A stretch of 64,000 bases of DNA from Novipirellula galeiformis (GTDB lineage: Bacteria > Planctomycetota > Planctomycetia > Pirellulales > Pirellulaceae), in assembly GCF_007860095.1 (NCBI RefSeq), contig NZ_SJPT01000003.1:782690-846689 (forward strand), in the 5' to 3' direction. The notes under the pieces were generated by a model. That model saw nothing but the letters and a program-made list of their open reading frames with translations, was not told where the DNA came from and searched no databases. Below are positions 47,475 through 56,804 of this stretch, in pieces. Positions within the stretch are counted from its first letter, which is position 1, and each line of letters opens with the position of its first letter. A program made the translations under genes and the position numbers.

Positions 47475-48242
47475 ATGGATGAGCCAAAGAAGGACATGGA
47501 AGACGACATCGAAGAGGAGCTGATGGATGACTCGGAAGAGCTTTCCTTAGACGATCTCGGGGCGGCTTACGCACGTGCCGCAGCCATCCATGATCCGGAA
47601 GCGTTCGCCAACAACGACGAGAGCGAGAACGGTTCGGACGACGATGCAAATGCAGACTTGGACGATGCCTTTTTAGATGATGCGCCGGCCGAAGAGGATG
47701 AACTGGTGACGCCTGAGGCGATCATCGAAGGGGCATTGTTTATCGGGCATCCTGAAAACAAGCTGATGACCGAGCAACGCCTGGCGGCTTTGATGCGTGA
47801 AGTCACCCCCGAAGAAGTGGTCGAATTGATCGAAAAACTCAACCAATCGTATCGCGAGGCCGGCCAAGCACTGCGGATCATTCGTGACGACCAAGGCTAT
47901 CGAATGACGATCTCGCCTGAGGTAGAGCAGGTTCGCCGTTCGTTTTTGGGGAAAGTTCGAGAGGTCAAACTGGCTCAAGCCGCCATTGAGGTGTTGGCGT
48001 TGGTCGTTTACCAACCGGGCATTTCGGCCCAAAAAGTTCAAGACCAACGTGGCCGCGAGTGCGGCCCGCTACTGAACCAACTCGTGCGTCGTCAATTGCT
48101 TAGCATCGAACGCAAAATCCCCGAGGAAGGAGGGCGGGCGCTGCCGCACTACTATCCCACCGAGCGTTTCTTGACGCTGTTCGAACTCGAGTCGCTCGAT
48201 GACCTCCCCCAAGTCGAAGAAGGGCTGCGCGGGGTGACCTAA
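47475..48242 (+). CDS. scpB: Segregation and condensation protein B
   Basis: A 255-residue winged-helix partner of ScpA in the SMC condensin that organises and segregates the chromosome. A long acidic N-terminal extension (1-75; several runs of Asp and Glu) precedes the conserved ScpB core EAIIEGALFIGHPENKLM..AQAAIEVLALVVYQPGISAQKVQDQRG..LLSIERK. The acidic leader is not in the core family and may be lineage-specific. No scpA gene is adjacent. Confidence 0.93.
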   Translation: MDEPKKDMEDDIEEELMDDSEELSLDDLGAAYARAAAIHDPEAFANNDESENGSDDDANADLDDAFLDDAPAEEDELVTPEAIIEGALFIGHPENKLMTEQRLAALMREVTPEEVVELIEKLNQSYREAGQALRIIRDDQGYRMTISPEVEQVRRSFLGKVREVKLAQAAIEVLALVVYQPGISAQKVQDQRGRECGPLLNQLVRRQLLSIERKIPEEGGRALPHYYPTERFLTLFELESLDDLPQVEEGLRGVT

Positions 48243-48370
48243 GAGCACACCCTAAATGCCATCGCAGGTACGCTTGGTTCGCAGACTCCTGACGCAAACC
48301 CCACTGAGATACCGGCTCCCAGCCGGCCGGGGCACCCAATGAAGCGATTGCGAACCGGGACAGGGGCCTG

Positions 48371-48417
48371 CTACGACAGGGGCCCTCTACGACAGGGGCC
48401 CTCTACGACAGAGGCTC
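48371..48417 (+). repeat. 16-bp tandem repeat
   Basis: ctacgacaggggccct twice, perfect (48371-48402), then a decayed third copy. It lies in the scpB-isomerase intergenic gap. Confidence 0.8.
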
Positions 48418-48494
48418 AAAGGGCCGAAACATCGCAACCAGCGTTGCAGCCGTTTTCATCATAGAAAAAACGGAGCCAATGAAATGGGTCGTGA

Positions 48495-49241
48495 TTAAAC
48501 CAAGGTTTCGAGCAAGCGACGTAGTTTTCGCAGTTCGACGCGATGGTCGAATCCTTCCATGGGCGCCATGTGAACGGTTAAGGCGCGGTCGTAGCGTTCA
48601 CGCTCGAGTTGCGTGACCAGTTTCCCATAATCGACTTCGCCTTGGCCGACGCTGACCTGGAATGCATCAGGACGGGTGTCACGCAGGTGAACATTACAAA
48701 CGAACTTGAGGATTTTGTCCAAGTTCTTGACGTTTGCTTTGCCCGCAATGTAAACGCTGGGGTCAAACGTCACGCCAAGCCCGTCGACATTGTTGCACAG
48801 CACCATCAAGGTATCGGGGTCTTCGCTCAAACAGCCAAGTTGGCAGCGAACCGCCACACGGGCTCCCTCGGTTTCGGCCACCTTAACAAGTTTTTGCAGG
48901 TGCTCGACCTCTTCATTGAACGGCGTACCAACCTCGGCCGACGGGACGGTTAGGTTGACCACCTTGGTCGCTTTGGCGATCCGGCAAATTTCTTTGAAGT
49001 CGGTGTAGTGTTGTTCGCCCGTCGATCCCAATTGAACGCTGTATCCCGAGATATCCATCCGATGGGAGCTTCTCAGAATCTGAGCCGCTCGATCCACGTC
49101 GCTGATCAAATCGCTGGGCTTGATGCGACCTGATTCATGCAGCGCGATCTCCACCGCGGTGAATTCCAAATCCTGAAGCACTTCGATCGCTTCGCGCATT
49201 TCCATATCCGGCCAACATTCAGTCGAAGCTGCAACAATCAT
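48495..49241 (-). CDS. Sugar phosphate isomerase/epimerase-like TIM-barrel protein
   Basis: A 248-residue xylose-isomerase-type TIM barrel (AP endonuclease 2 superfamily). Typical motifs are VEIALHESGRI, GVTFDPSVYIAG, VHLRDTRPDAFQVSVGQGEVDYGKL and the C-terminal barrel strand. The family isomerises or epimerises sugars and inositols at a divalent metal site; the substrate is not clear. Upstream lie palindromic sequences (49275-49331), so it may be regulated. Confidence 0.85.
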   Translation of the reverse strand: MIVAASTECWPDMEMREAIEVLQDLEFTAVEIALHESGRIKPSDLISDVDRAAQILRSSHRMDISGYSVQLGSTGEQHYTDFKEICRIAKATKVVNLTVPSAEVGTPFNEEVEHLQKLVKVAETEGARVAVRCQLGCLSEDPDTLMVLCNNVDGLGVTFDPSVYIAGKANVKNLDKILKFVCNVHLRDTRPDAFQVSVGQGEVDYGKLVTQLERERYDRALTVHMAPMEGFDHRVELRKLRRLLETLV

Positions 49242-49274
49242 GAGAGCGTCCTTTCCAGTTGTTTTATCTTTAAC

Positions 49275-49331
49275 ACGTTAACCAATAGTACGTTAACGCG
49301 TTTGGTAGTCGCTTTACAGCTTACCTGTAAA
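49275..49331. promoter_or_regulatory. Cluster of palindromes upstream of the isomerase gene
   Basis: Two acgttaac boxes (49275-49282 and 49290-49297, spacing 15 bases) and an inverted repeat tttacag/ctgtaaa (49313-49331). This is a reasonable operator layout for a transcriptional repressor, but no regulator is known. Confidence 0.35.
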
Positions 49332-49373
49332 CCACGCTCGATTAAAACCCCGTTCGATCTAGGAACCAGCATT

Positions 49374-50441
49374 CTAGGAATTGCGGTGTTTTTTAAGCGT
49401 CTCGCTGACACGCTTGAGGATCATTCGGTCCTCGCTGCTAAGCGAACTGGGGCCGTTTTCATGCAGCCGCTCAAGGATCTCGTCCAGCTTCGCTGCATCC
49501 ACCGCTTCACTTCGCTCCCGCTGCATCACACGCCTCGCCCGGCGGATGGCAAACCAGCCTCGAATACGATACGTCAAACGAAGTGAGCCCGGAGACTCGT
49601 CCGAGGGATCCTCGCAGCGTGGAACCGACGAGAGTGACTCGATCAATCGCCTTGCCTCAACAACGCTTGTCGATCGCGACAGGCCAAATGCTAGCAGCAT
49701 CAAAAGGGGCCACCGCGGCATCACCAACGGTCTGTCAAACCACAAAACCACGATCGCAAATATCGCCATCAGCACGCTGGTGCCGAGCAGCATCCGGTGC
49801 AACAACCCCGCTGCGACCGAATGCGAAAGCTGCGGCCCCACCACGACGATTAACGCCGCAATCAAGTGGCGTCCCAACGTCATTCGCAGTGGATAGAGCT
49901 GAGCGATCGCTTGGATCCAAAGCAGCCATCCCGCCAAACCGAGCATTCCATCGGCCGCCGTCATTCCCAGCCCAGGAATCGCGAAGAAGGTGGACTCCGG
50001 ACCTGCGGCGACCGAACGACCGGTCACCGTGGCGATCGCGATCAAACCGCCTCCGGCGATGACAAGTGCTGCGAGCGTGGTGATCGCGGCAAGCAGCGTT
50101 CGCTTGCCCGGCATCGCGTCTTGGTTCCAACTCACCCCGATCAAGTTAAAGTGAATGACAGCGTCACGGCGAGTGGCGTAGGCGGCATAAATTGCCGCTT
50201 GAATGCCCGCTCCGACGAGCCATGTCACGGCCGCCAGAAGTGATGCGACAGAAAGGTCAAAATTAGCCGGCCCGGTGCCGAAAATCAAAACCATTCCCGC
50301 GATCACTGCGGCGGCAAACATCACCCAATAAGAAATCGAAATGCGTCGACCGAACACGTTGCCAAGTGGCAGCGATGCGTACGGAAATTCTCCCGACGCT
50401 GGCTCGATGTCGCCGTCCGTGTGGGGGGCCATTTTGGGCAT
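49374..50441 (-). CDS. Membrane protein resembling a degenerate site-2 protease
   Basis: A 355-residue protein with about six hydrophobic segments. The layout recalls M50 site-2 proteases (FGRRISISYWVMFAAAVI at the start, a later QLYPLRMTLGRH where the family has NxxPxxxLDGGR), yet no HExxH is present; the matching place reads GAGIQAAIYA. The C-terminal about 40 residues (LDEILERLHENGPSSLSSEDRMILKRVSETLKK) resemble the soluble tail of some rhomboid and S2P-like membrane proteins. It is probably an inactive relative; function unknown. The ATG at 50441 is preferred over the TTG at 50447. Confidence 0.7.
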   Translation of the reverse strand: MPKMAPHTDGDIEPASGEFPYASLPLGNVFGRRISISYWVMFAAAVIAGMVLIFGTGPANFDLSVASLLAAVTWLVGAGIQAAIYAAYATRRDAVIHFNLIGVSWNQDAMPGKRTLLAAITTLAALVIAGGGLIAIATVTGRSVAAGPESTFFAIPGLGMTAADGMLGLAGWLLWIQAIAQLYPLRMTLGRHLIAALIVVVGPQLSHSVAAGLLHRMLLGTSVLMAIFAIVVLWFDRPLVMPRWPLLMLLAFGLSRSTSVVEARRLIESLSSVPRCEDPSDESPGSLRLTYRIRGWFAIRRARRVMQRERSEAVDAAKLDEILERLHENGPSSLSSEDRMILKRVSETLKKHRNS

Positions 50442-50769
50442 GGGCAAAGGTCAGGAACGATGAGGTTTCTAAATCAACGCGATTGCCAAAGGGGGGCTGT
50501 AAAAAACGGTCGCAAATATGGGCGATGCAAATCGAGGGCCACAATGACGCGGAGCTTCAACTCCCAATTGCCTGCTCCGGCCCGCAAACGCCCGATTCGC
50601 ACTAGGTCGGTTGACGAGGGGAATCACATCCAAATCAAGTTGTTGGGGCTGAGTTTTTTTTGGGGGGGGGACGAGCTGTAGCGGGCCGGAATTGTTGGGG
50701 CGGTCAATGTGCGAAATGAGCCCAGATCAACTTTCCGCATTCTCGCACTCCACTCCGGCTACACCCACT
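50442..50769. other. Intergenic region with homopolymer runs
   Basis: No gene seen. Near 50654-50671 eight T are followed directly by nine G, a possible slippage hot-spot. No clear terminator stem is attached. Confidence 0.5.
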
Positions 50770-52293
50770 CTATTCGTTGTCGTCCGTGTTTCCCTTGCTG
50801 GGTTCGCTAATTTCTTGGCCGATCGCGTAGGCTAGTCGTCCGATCATCGCGAAGTAGACGAACGCCATCGCCACGGTCAAGAAGATGCCTGCGACGGCCG
50901 CGACCGCAACGGGCAGTGACGAAGCGATGGTGTACATCAAGAACAATCCGAAAAACATAATCGCTGCGGTAAAGTAAAGTCCGCCCCAAGCCTCCTGTGC
51001 TCGATTGACGCTTCGCGCCACCTCCGCCGAAAACGGCGACAGCGCACTGTTCATGTCCAGCATCGATAGCAGCACAAAAGGAAACAGCGTGTACAGCGAC
51101 AACATGGTTAGTGCCACCGTGATCAATGATTGACCAAAGATAAGCTGAGCAATTCCATAGACAGGTATGATGGCAAAGCCCGCCGCTGAGAAAACAACGA
51201 CGAGATTCTCCAGCCATCCGAACGGATCCACGACAGGCCATTCGCTCACTTTCGTTTCGCCGTTGGCCACGGACTGCAGAATTGCGTAGCCACAACTCGT
51301 CACCACGGCTCCGAATACAATTCCGGCCGGGACGAGGGCAATCTCCAAGACGCGTGCGCCGGAAGTCAGGGCAACGATCGCGGGAACCGAAGCGAACAAC
51401 GAGAGCCCTACCCAATGGGCGAGCACCCCGACGTCCAAGAAAATGCCAAAGATGCTGGCCAGCCATTCGCTGATTTTGGGGATATCGTCGTCGTGCTTGT
51501 AGGTCGTCTGCTGGACGCGTGAAGCCTCCTCCAATAACTGCTGGGCCGACTTTCGATAGGGATCGTCACGTCGTCCCGCCGCGCCCACTTGCGAGGCTCC
51601 AAACGCGAACGTCGGCGCGTTGTCCATGTCGATCACCACTTTTTTAGCAACCCGCGGAGGCGAGGGGACCCGAATCGGTGAATGGCAATCGTTGCACGTG
51701 ATCGATTTACCGGCTTGCTTGGCGTGGGCCATCCGCTGTGAGCCGCAGGTCATGCAGGTGACTCGGTACTCGGTCGCATACTCGACCGGCGTCTTCTTGG
51801 GACCGAGTTCGGCGCCCGGATCGAACTCATCACCCACAATACTCTCGCTACCCAGTTCAATCACGCCATCGAGTGAATCGGAGGCCTTCGCTGCCGAAGC
51901 GGGCGTCCCTGCAGGGAGTTTCGACAGATTGGGGAGCCCGCCGGGAGTCACGCGGTTGGACTTTGCGGTCACCTGCGGTTTCGGAACCGATTCAATTGCC
52001 GAGGTAAACTCGTCCAATTCCGAGGTGAACTCGGCCAACAAGGCCTCCTCTGCGGGGCTGATCGCCGCGGGGACGGGGTTGCTCGCCGCGGCGAGCGGAG
52101 TCGCCGGCTTGAGCGTGGGGAGAGGATCGCTATCGAGGGTCAACCAATCGTCGGCATCATCCGCAGTGGTGGCACTCAATCCCGGGGCTAAGAATGCCTG
52201 GTCACAATGCGGGCACGAGATTCGTGACCCCGCCGAGCTCTCGGGGATCGATACCGATTTGCTGCACCGAGGGCAGATAAGGGATAAGGGCAT
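50770..52293 (-). CDS. Zinc-ribbon membrane protein of unknown function
   Basis: A 507-residue protein not recognised as a known enzyme. The N-terminus is a zinc-ribbon-like CPRCSKSV..CPHCDQAF (residues about 7-30). An Ala/Ser/Pro-rich linker and a second CxxC pair (CMTCGSQRMA..CNDCHSPI, about 175-205) follow. From about residue 285 five or six membrane helices form a C-terminal domain, so it is anchored with the zinc fingers inside the cell. It resembles planctomycete zinc-ribbon membrane proteins of unknown role. The ATG at 52293 is nine bases after a GTG. Confidence 0.75.
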   Translation of the reverse strand: MPLSLICPRCSKSVSIPESSAGSRISCPHCDQAFLAPGLSATTADDADDWLTLDSDPLPTLKPATPLAAASNPVPAAISPAEEALLAEFTSELDEFTSAIESVPKPQVTAKSNRVTPGGLPNLSKLPAGTPASAAKASDSLDGVIELGSESIVGDEFDPGAELGPKKTPVEYATEYRVTCMTCGSQRMAHAKQAGKSITCNDCHSPIRVPSPPRVAKKVVIDMDNAPTFAFGASQVGAAGRRDDPYRKSAQQLLEEASRVQQTTYKHDDDIPKISEWLASIFGIFLDVGVLAHWVGLSLFASVPAIVALTSGARVLEIALVPAGIVFGAVVTSCGYAILQSVANGETKVSEWPVVDPFGWLENLVVVFSAAGFAIIPVYGIAQLIFGQSLITVALTMLSLYTLFPFVLLSMLDMNSALSPFSAEVARSVNRAQEAWGGLYFTAAIMFFGLFLMYTIASSLPVAVAAVAGIFLTVAMAFVYFAMIGRLAYAIGQEISEPSKGNTDDNE

Positions 52294-52514
52294 GGAGCAC
52301 ACTCAGATTAAGCCAAAATCGCGGGAGGATGGTTTGCACAGGACGGTGACGATTCCTCCGTCCTCTCATTCTATCCACCATCGCGGAGGTCGAAGTTGTA
52401 TTTGTCGATTTCTAAGCCGCGTGAATTTCACGCCGGCGAAACTCGCCCGAGCCCCGCGTGCGTTCATCACGCAGCGACAAAACACTTCAACTAACGTGGC
52501 ATTCGCATGCAGTG

Positions 52515-53075
52515 CTAGCTATCGAGGACTTCCGACTCACGATTTTTCGCTAATTCGGCAGCCTGGGCCTCGAATTTCTTGGTCAATTCTTGGACCTCTT
52601 CCTTCATCCGATCGCGATCATCTTCGGAGATCTCTTTGGCCTTTTCCGAATTGTCGATCGCTTTGTTGGCATCACGGCGAATATTTCGGATCGACACCTT
52701 AGACTCTTCGGACAACTCTTTGATCCGCGAGACCATTTTCTTTCGCACTTCGGTCGACAGCGGTGGCACGTTCAAGCGAATGATCCGTCCGTCGTTCTGA
52801 GGGTTGAGCCCCAGGTCGCCCGCAACAATTGCTTTTTCAATCTCTTTGATCGTGGACGCGTCATAAGGACGAATCACGATTTGCTGAGGCTCGGGAGTTC
52901 CGACGGAAGCGAGTTGCTTGAGCGGAGTGGATGAACCGTAAACGTCGACTTTCAAAGAATCCACCAAGCCTGGGTTCGCACGTCCGGTGCGAATTCCGGC
53001 CAAGTTGTGGCTGAGCACCGAAATCGCTTTGTTCATTCGCTCTTCGGCATCGAGAAGCACATCATCGCTGGACAT
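52515..53075 (-). CDS. frr: Ribosome recycling factor
   Basis: Splits the post-termination ribosome together with EF-G. It has 186 residues, the standard length, with the conserved HNLAGIRTGRANPGLVD, LNPQNDGRIIRLNVPPLS and the triple-helix bundle; the C-terminus ends KNRESEVLDS. Last gene of the rpsB-tsf-pyrH-frr set, 82 bases after pyrH. Confidence 0.97.
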   Translation of the reverse strand: MSSDDVLLDAEERMNKAISVLSHNLAGIRTGRANPGLVDSLKVDVYGSSTPLKQLASVGTPEPQQIVIRPYDASTIKEIEKAIVAGDLGLNPQNDGRIIRLNVPPLSTEVRKKMVSRIKELSEESKVSIRNIRRDANKAIDNSEKAKEISEDDRDRMKEEVQELTKKFEAQAAELAKNRESEVLDS

Positions 53076-53157
53076 CTTGCATCCTTGGGAATTGAGTAAC
53101 GGGGAAGATTGAGGTTCGTTTTGCGAGTGGTATCCGGTATCTCACGTTCGCTTTATC

Positions 53158-53928
53158 TTACGTTCGCTTTTCAGCGCCGATCCAGGTGCCGACCGTTTCA
53201 CCAGAAATCGCTCGAACGATGTTTCCATTCTTTTTGAAGTTAAAAACAACGATCGGTTTCTTGTGTTCGCTACATAAGGCAATTGCAGTCGCGTCCATCA
53301 CTCGCAAGTTCTTTTCCATCACATCGGCATAGGTGAGGGATTCGTAAAGGACCGCATGAGGGTTCTTTTCTGGGTCATCGCTATAGACGCCGTCCACGCG
53401 AGTGGCCTTGAGCACCACGTCGGCTTCGATCTCCAAAGCCCGTTGTGCAGCCGCGGTGTCGGTGGTCACAAACGGATTGCCGATACCCGCCGCTAAAATC
53501 ACGACGCGACCTCGGTTCAGATGACGAAGGGCGCGGCGACGGATGAAGGTCTCGGCAATCTTATCCGTAGGGATCGCCGACATCACGCGAGTTTGCAAAC
53601 CATGGGCTTCGAGCGCGTCTTGCATGGCGAGCGAATTGATGATCGTGGCGAGCATCCCCATGTAATGGGCCGTCGCCTCGTGGACGAGCGAATTGCTGCC
53701 TGAGAATTGAGCTCCACGAAGAATATTGCCGCCGCCAATCACAATCGCGATTTGGCAACCGGTGTCGTGCGCCAACTTAATTTGACGAGCGATCTCTCCC
53801 GACTCTTCACCGCTGATTCCACGGCCGCCGGAATCGGCGAGGCTTTCGCCGCTGAGCTTGAGGACGACTCGCCTGTAATGCAGAGGAGCTTGGGAGGAGG
53901 TGTCATCCGACTGGGGACCGTCAGGCAT
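53158..53928 (-). CDS. pyrH: UMP kinase
   Basis: Phosphorylates UMP to UDP in pyrimidine biosynthesis; bacterial hexameric type, usually activated by GTP and inhibited by UTP. It has 256 residues, with [45 protein letters not shown] and [32 protein letters not shown]. The order tsf-pyrH-frr is conserved across bacteria. The initial 18 residues are Ser/Gln-rich and probably disordered. Confidence 0.97.
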   Translation of the reverse strand: MPDGPQSDDTSSQAPLHYRRVVLKLSGESLADSGGRGISGEESGEIARQIKLAHDTGCQIAIVIGGGNILRGAQFSGSNSLVHEATAHYMGMLATIINSLAMQDALEAHGLQTRVMSAIPTDKIAETFIRRRALRHLNRGRVVILAAGIGNPFVTTDTAAAQRALEIEADVVLKATRVDGVYSDDPEKNPHAVLYESLTYADVMEKNLRVMDATAIALCSEHKKPIVVFNFKKNGNIVRAISGETVGTWIGAEKRT

Positions 53929-54050
53929 GGTGTTGGTGACTTTCGCGTTTAAAAAACGGGGAACGGAAGGGCGGTGTTTGGATAAGTAGAGGAGAGAATT
54001 GCGGGAAGTGCAATTCGCTTTGTGCCTGCTACTATAGCCGAAAGTATAAG

Positions 54051-54088
54051 AAAAAACCTCGCCGCTCCGATGGGGGAAGGGCGAGGTT
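54051..54088 (-). terminator. Minus-strand terminator after tsf
   Basis: On the minus strand the stem aacctcgcc / ggcgaggtt ends in six T; it lies about 60 bases after the tsf stop and separates tsf from pyrH. Confidence 0.85.
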
Positions 54089-54148
54089 GTTCAGGTTTAA
54101 TGGCGATCACAGCGAGCGTCGAGGCCGCCTGCGATCAAAGCGTTATCG

Positions 54149-54991
54149 TTACGCGTCGACTTTTTCGCCGATGACCCAGTGCCAATAGTTCTTGACGGTC
54201 ATGTCGTTGGACTTGGCGTACTCGCCAACGGATTGCTTGTCGTCTTTGACGAACGGTTGCTCAAGCAAGCAACGCTCAGCATAGAACTTTTGCATCCGAC
54301 CACCGACCATCTTTTCAGCGATGTTCTGTGGCTTGCCTTCGGCGATGGCCGCTTCGAGCAACACTTCTCGCTCGCTAGCGACGACCGCAGGATCAATCGA
54401 TTCCTTGCTCAAGCTTTCTGGACGCATTGCGGCGATGTGCATCGAAACATCTTTCGCTGCATCGTCGTTGCCACCTTCGATTTCGACCAACACACCCGCA
54501 GTCGTACCGGCGTGGTGCATGTAACCGCCACAGCTGCCTTCGACGCGAATCATGCGACCCACTTTGAAGACTTCGCGAATGCGATTGAACATGTCGTCTT
54601 TTTGCGTCGCCATCGAAATGCCCGCTTGCGAAGGCGATGGTTGGGCAAGCAGTTCATCCGCGGTCGCTGCACCAGGACCGGTGGCAAGTTGCTCGGCTAG
54701 ATCCGCAGCAAGTTGAATGAATTGCTCGTTTGTGGTCACAGGAGCGCTTTCGCACAGCAGTTCCACCATCGCACCGACTTTTTTGTCCGTGCCGATGTAA
54801 AGGCCAAAACGGCCGAACGCTGTTTCGCGGTCGCTACGTGAATCAGCGAGAGTTTGTCCCTTCTTGCGAAGCAACTCCACTGCCTTTTCTTCATCGCCAC
54901 CCGCTTCGGTCAACGCTTTTTTGCAGTCCATCATCGGCAATCCCGTACGCTCACGGAACGCCTTCACCGCTGCCGCAGTGATATCAGCCAT
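54149..54991 (-). CDS. tsf: Translation elongation factor Ts
   Basis: Guanine nucleotide exchange factor for EF-Tu. It has 280 residues from the ATG at 54991, where the canonical MADITAAAVKAFRERTGLPMMDCKKAL begins; the frame stays open upstream to 55099 but those residues are not family-like. The N-terminal UBA-like part is followed by the EF-Tu-binding core (VELLCESAPVTTNEQF, GSCGGYMHHAGTTAGVL). A terminator lies downstream. It follows rpsB with a 259-base gap. Confidence 0.97.
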   Translation of the reverse strand: MADITAAAVKAFRERTGLPMMDCKKALTEAGGDEEKAVELLRKKGQTLADSRSDRETAFGRFGLYIGTDKKVGAMVELLCESAPVTTNEQFIQLAADLAEQLATGPGAATADELLAQPSPSQAGISMATQKDDMFNRIREVFKVGRMIRVEGSCGGYMHHAGTTAGVLVEIEGGNDDAAKDVSMHIAAMRPESLSKESIDPAVVASEREVLLEAAIAEGKPQNIAEKMVGGRMQKFYAERCLLEQPFVKDDKQSVGEYAKSNDMTVKNYWHWVIGEKVDA

Positions 54992-55250
54992 CTCTTCATC
55001 TCCAACGTATAAAAAACAGTTTGTCTTCAGAATTGCTTGAGGAGTGACGCAACTTGCAACAAGTTCCGCTCCGAGCAATTTTTGGATCGGTACCAACAAA
55101 GGGCCCGGTCGAATGTCTTTGCGACCTTCGCTGCCAAGCCCTTTGCGTTAAACGTGTTTGCGACGCCGTCCGTTCAATCGTCGCTTTGGAAAACCAGCTC
55201 AGCAACGCTCCTCGGTGCGGCGCGTCGCTGGGGATCGCCCCGTCTCGGGA

Positions 55251-56057
55251 CTAACCTTCGGTTGCTGGCGTTTGCGATTCAGTCGCGGCGGCAACCATCG
55301 CAGCTTCCGTGCCGGTTGGCTTGACTTGCTCAGGTTGAGCACCACTTTCGGTTGCGGATTGCCCCTTGCCAGCGATGACCGCGTCGGCAAGTTGCTTCAT
55401 GATCAACTCGATGCTGCGGATACCGTCATCGTTGCCGGGAATCGGCAAGTCGATCTGCGATGGATCGCTATCGGTATCAATCAGGGCGACGGTCGTGATA
55501 CCGAGACGCTTGGCTTCGCGAACCGCGTTACGCTCTTTACCTGGGTCAACGATGAACAAGCATTCCGGCAAACGGTTCATCGTTCGCAAACCGTTCAAGT
55601 TGCGGTACATCTTGCGGTACTCGCGGTTCAGGGCGGACTGCATCTTCTTGCTGTAGTTGTCCATGGCGCCACTCGAACGCATGCTTTCCAATTCTTCCAA
55701 ACGGCCAAGGCGGCTGCGAATGGTGCGGAAGTTGGTCAACGTGCCGCCGAGCCAACGCTCGCTGACAAATGGCATTCCACAGCGGAGCGATTGCTCTTCG
55801 AGCGCTTCGCCAGCTTGACGCTTGGTGCCAACGAACAAGATCAGGCTACCGCCCGCAGCGACTTGGCTCAAGTATTTCTTGGCTCGCAACATGCCGCGAA
55901 GGGTCTCGCGGATGTCCATGATGTGAATCTGGTTTTTGCGGCCGAAGATGTACGGAGCCATCTTCGGGTTCCACAAGCTCGTGCGGTGACCGAAATGGAC
56001 CCCCGCTTCGATCATTTCTTGGACGATGGGGCTTGCTGGAGTGGATGGACTGGCCAT
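55251..56057 (-). CDS. rpsB: 30S ribosomal protein S2
   Basis: A 268-residue small-subunit protein needed for S1 docking. The ATG at 56057 begins the conserved [20 protein letters not shown]; upstream in-frame residues are not family-like. Other landmarks are [41 protein letters not shown] and [17 protein letters not shown]. The C-terminal about 40 residues are a Thr/Ala/Gln-rich tail. First gene of the rpsB-tsf-pyrH-frr set. Confidence 0.97.
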   Translation of the reverse strand: MASPSTPASPIVQEMIEAGVHFGHRTSLWNPKMAPYIFGRKNQIHIMDIRETLRGMLRAKKYLSQVAAGGSLILFVGTKRQAGEALEEQSLRCGMPFVSERWLGGTLTNFRTIRSRLGRLEELESMRSSGAMDNYSKKMQSALNREYRKMYRNLNGLRTMNRLPECLFIVDPGKERNAVREAKRLGITTVALIDTDSDPSQIDLPIPGNDDGIRSIELIMKQLADAVIAGKGQSATESGAQPEQVKPTGTEAAMVAAATESQTPATEG

Positions 56058-56804
56058 GGAGCAAATGACTTTCTTTAAGGGTGGACCGATCTGCGGGCTA
56101 CGAGAATCGCAAGCGAATTGGTTCGCGAAACGAATTCCAGGGCATTCGAGTTGCTCAGCGAAGAGACAACTACGCACGCCCTTCGTCCCATCTTTGCAGG
56201 CGGTAAAAAGGTTTAGAAAGCTACGGCGAGACAGTCGCCGCAGCTCAGCGAAGTGCGGAGATTAACGCAATCGAGCCTGCGAGGCAAGGGACAGAACCCG
56301 CGGAGGCAGGGGGTACAGGAGAGTGGACGTGAGTTTGACGACTCGGGCATAGACGGCTCGGGGATGGTGCGGCGACAATCCCTTTGTCGCAACACGCTGC
56401 CGAAGCCGCTGCCGAAGCGATGTTCAATGCGATAATTGTGATAATATCGCCCCTCCTCGCAACTCCACGACAATCACGCCTCACCTCCGCCGCAGCCTTG
56501 CGTCGTGGGCTTAAATGCTTACTCGACTCCTTTCTTCACCAACTTGTTCTTCGTCGCGCGAAACCTAACGAATTCGGGCGAATAAAGGATCTTCATCGTG
56601 ACAAAATGTCGCTGGTGGTAAGTGATTTGATCGTTTTCTTTCTATATTTTCAGCGAAACGCCCCAGAATGACATTACGTTTTGAGCCTCAAAATATAGAA
56701 TTCGAATAAGTTTGCGAATCAGAATGATCGATACAAACACTATATCTTCACTCAACACATCCATTTCCTGATGGAGGTGCGTTTCTACGCATCCAGCGAA
56801 GCTC
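56058..56804. other. Divergent intergenic region between rpsB and korA
   Basis: About 750 bases without a supported gene. It must hold the promoters of both the rpsB and the korA units. The AT-rich stretch 56630-56770 is a candidate for the korA promoter; no consensus boxes were clear enough to claim. Confidence 0.5.

Noticed and set aside
55000..55099. N-terminal extension of tsf (and similar ones for rpsB, lpdA and the patatin gene)
   Set aside because: Extensions have no resemblance to their families; the internal ATGs begin the conserved domains.
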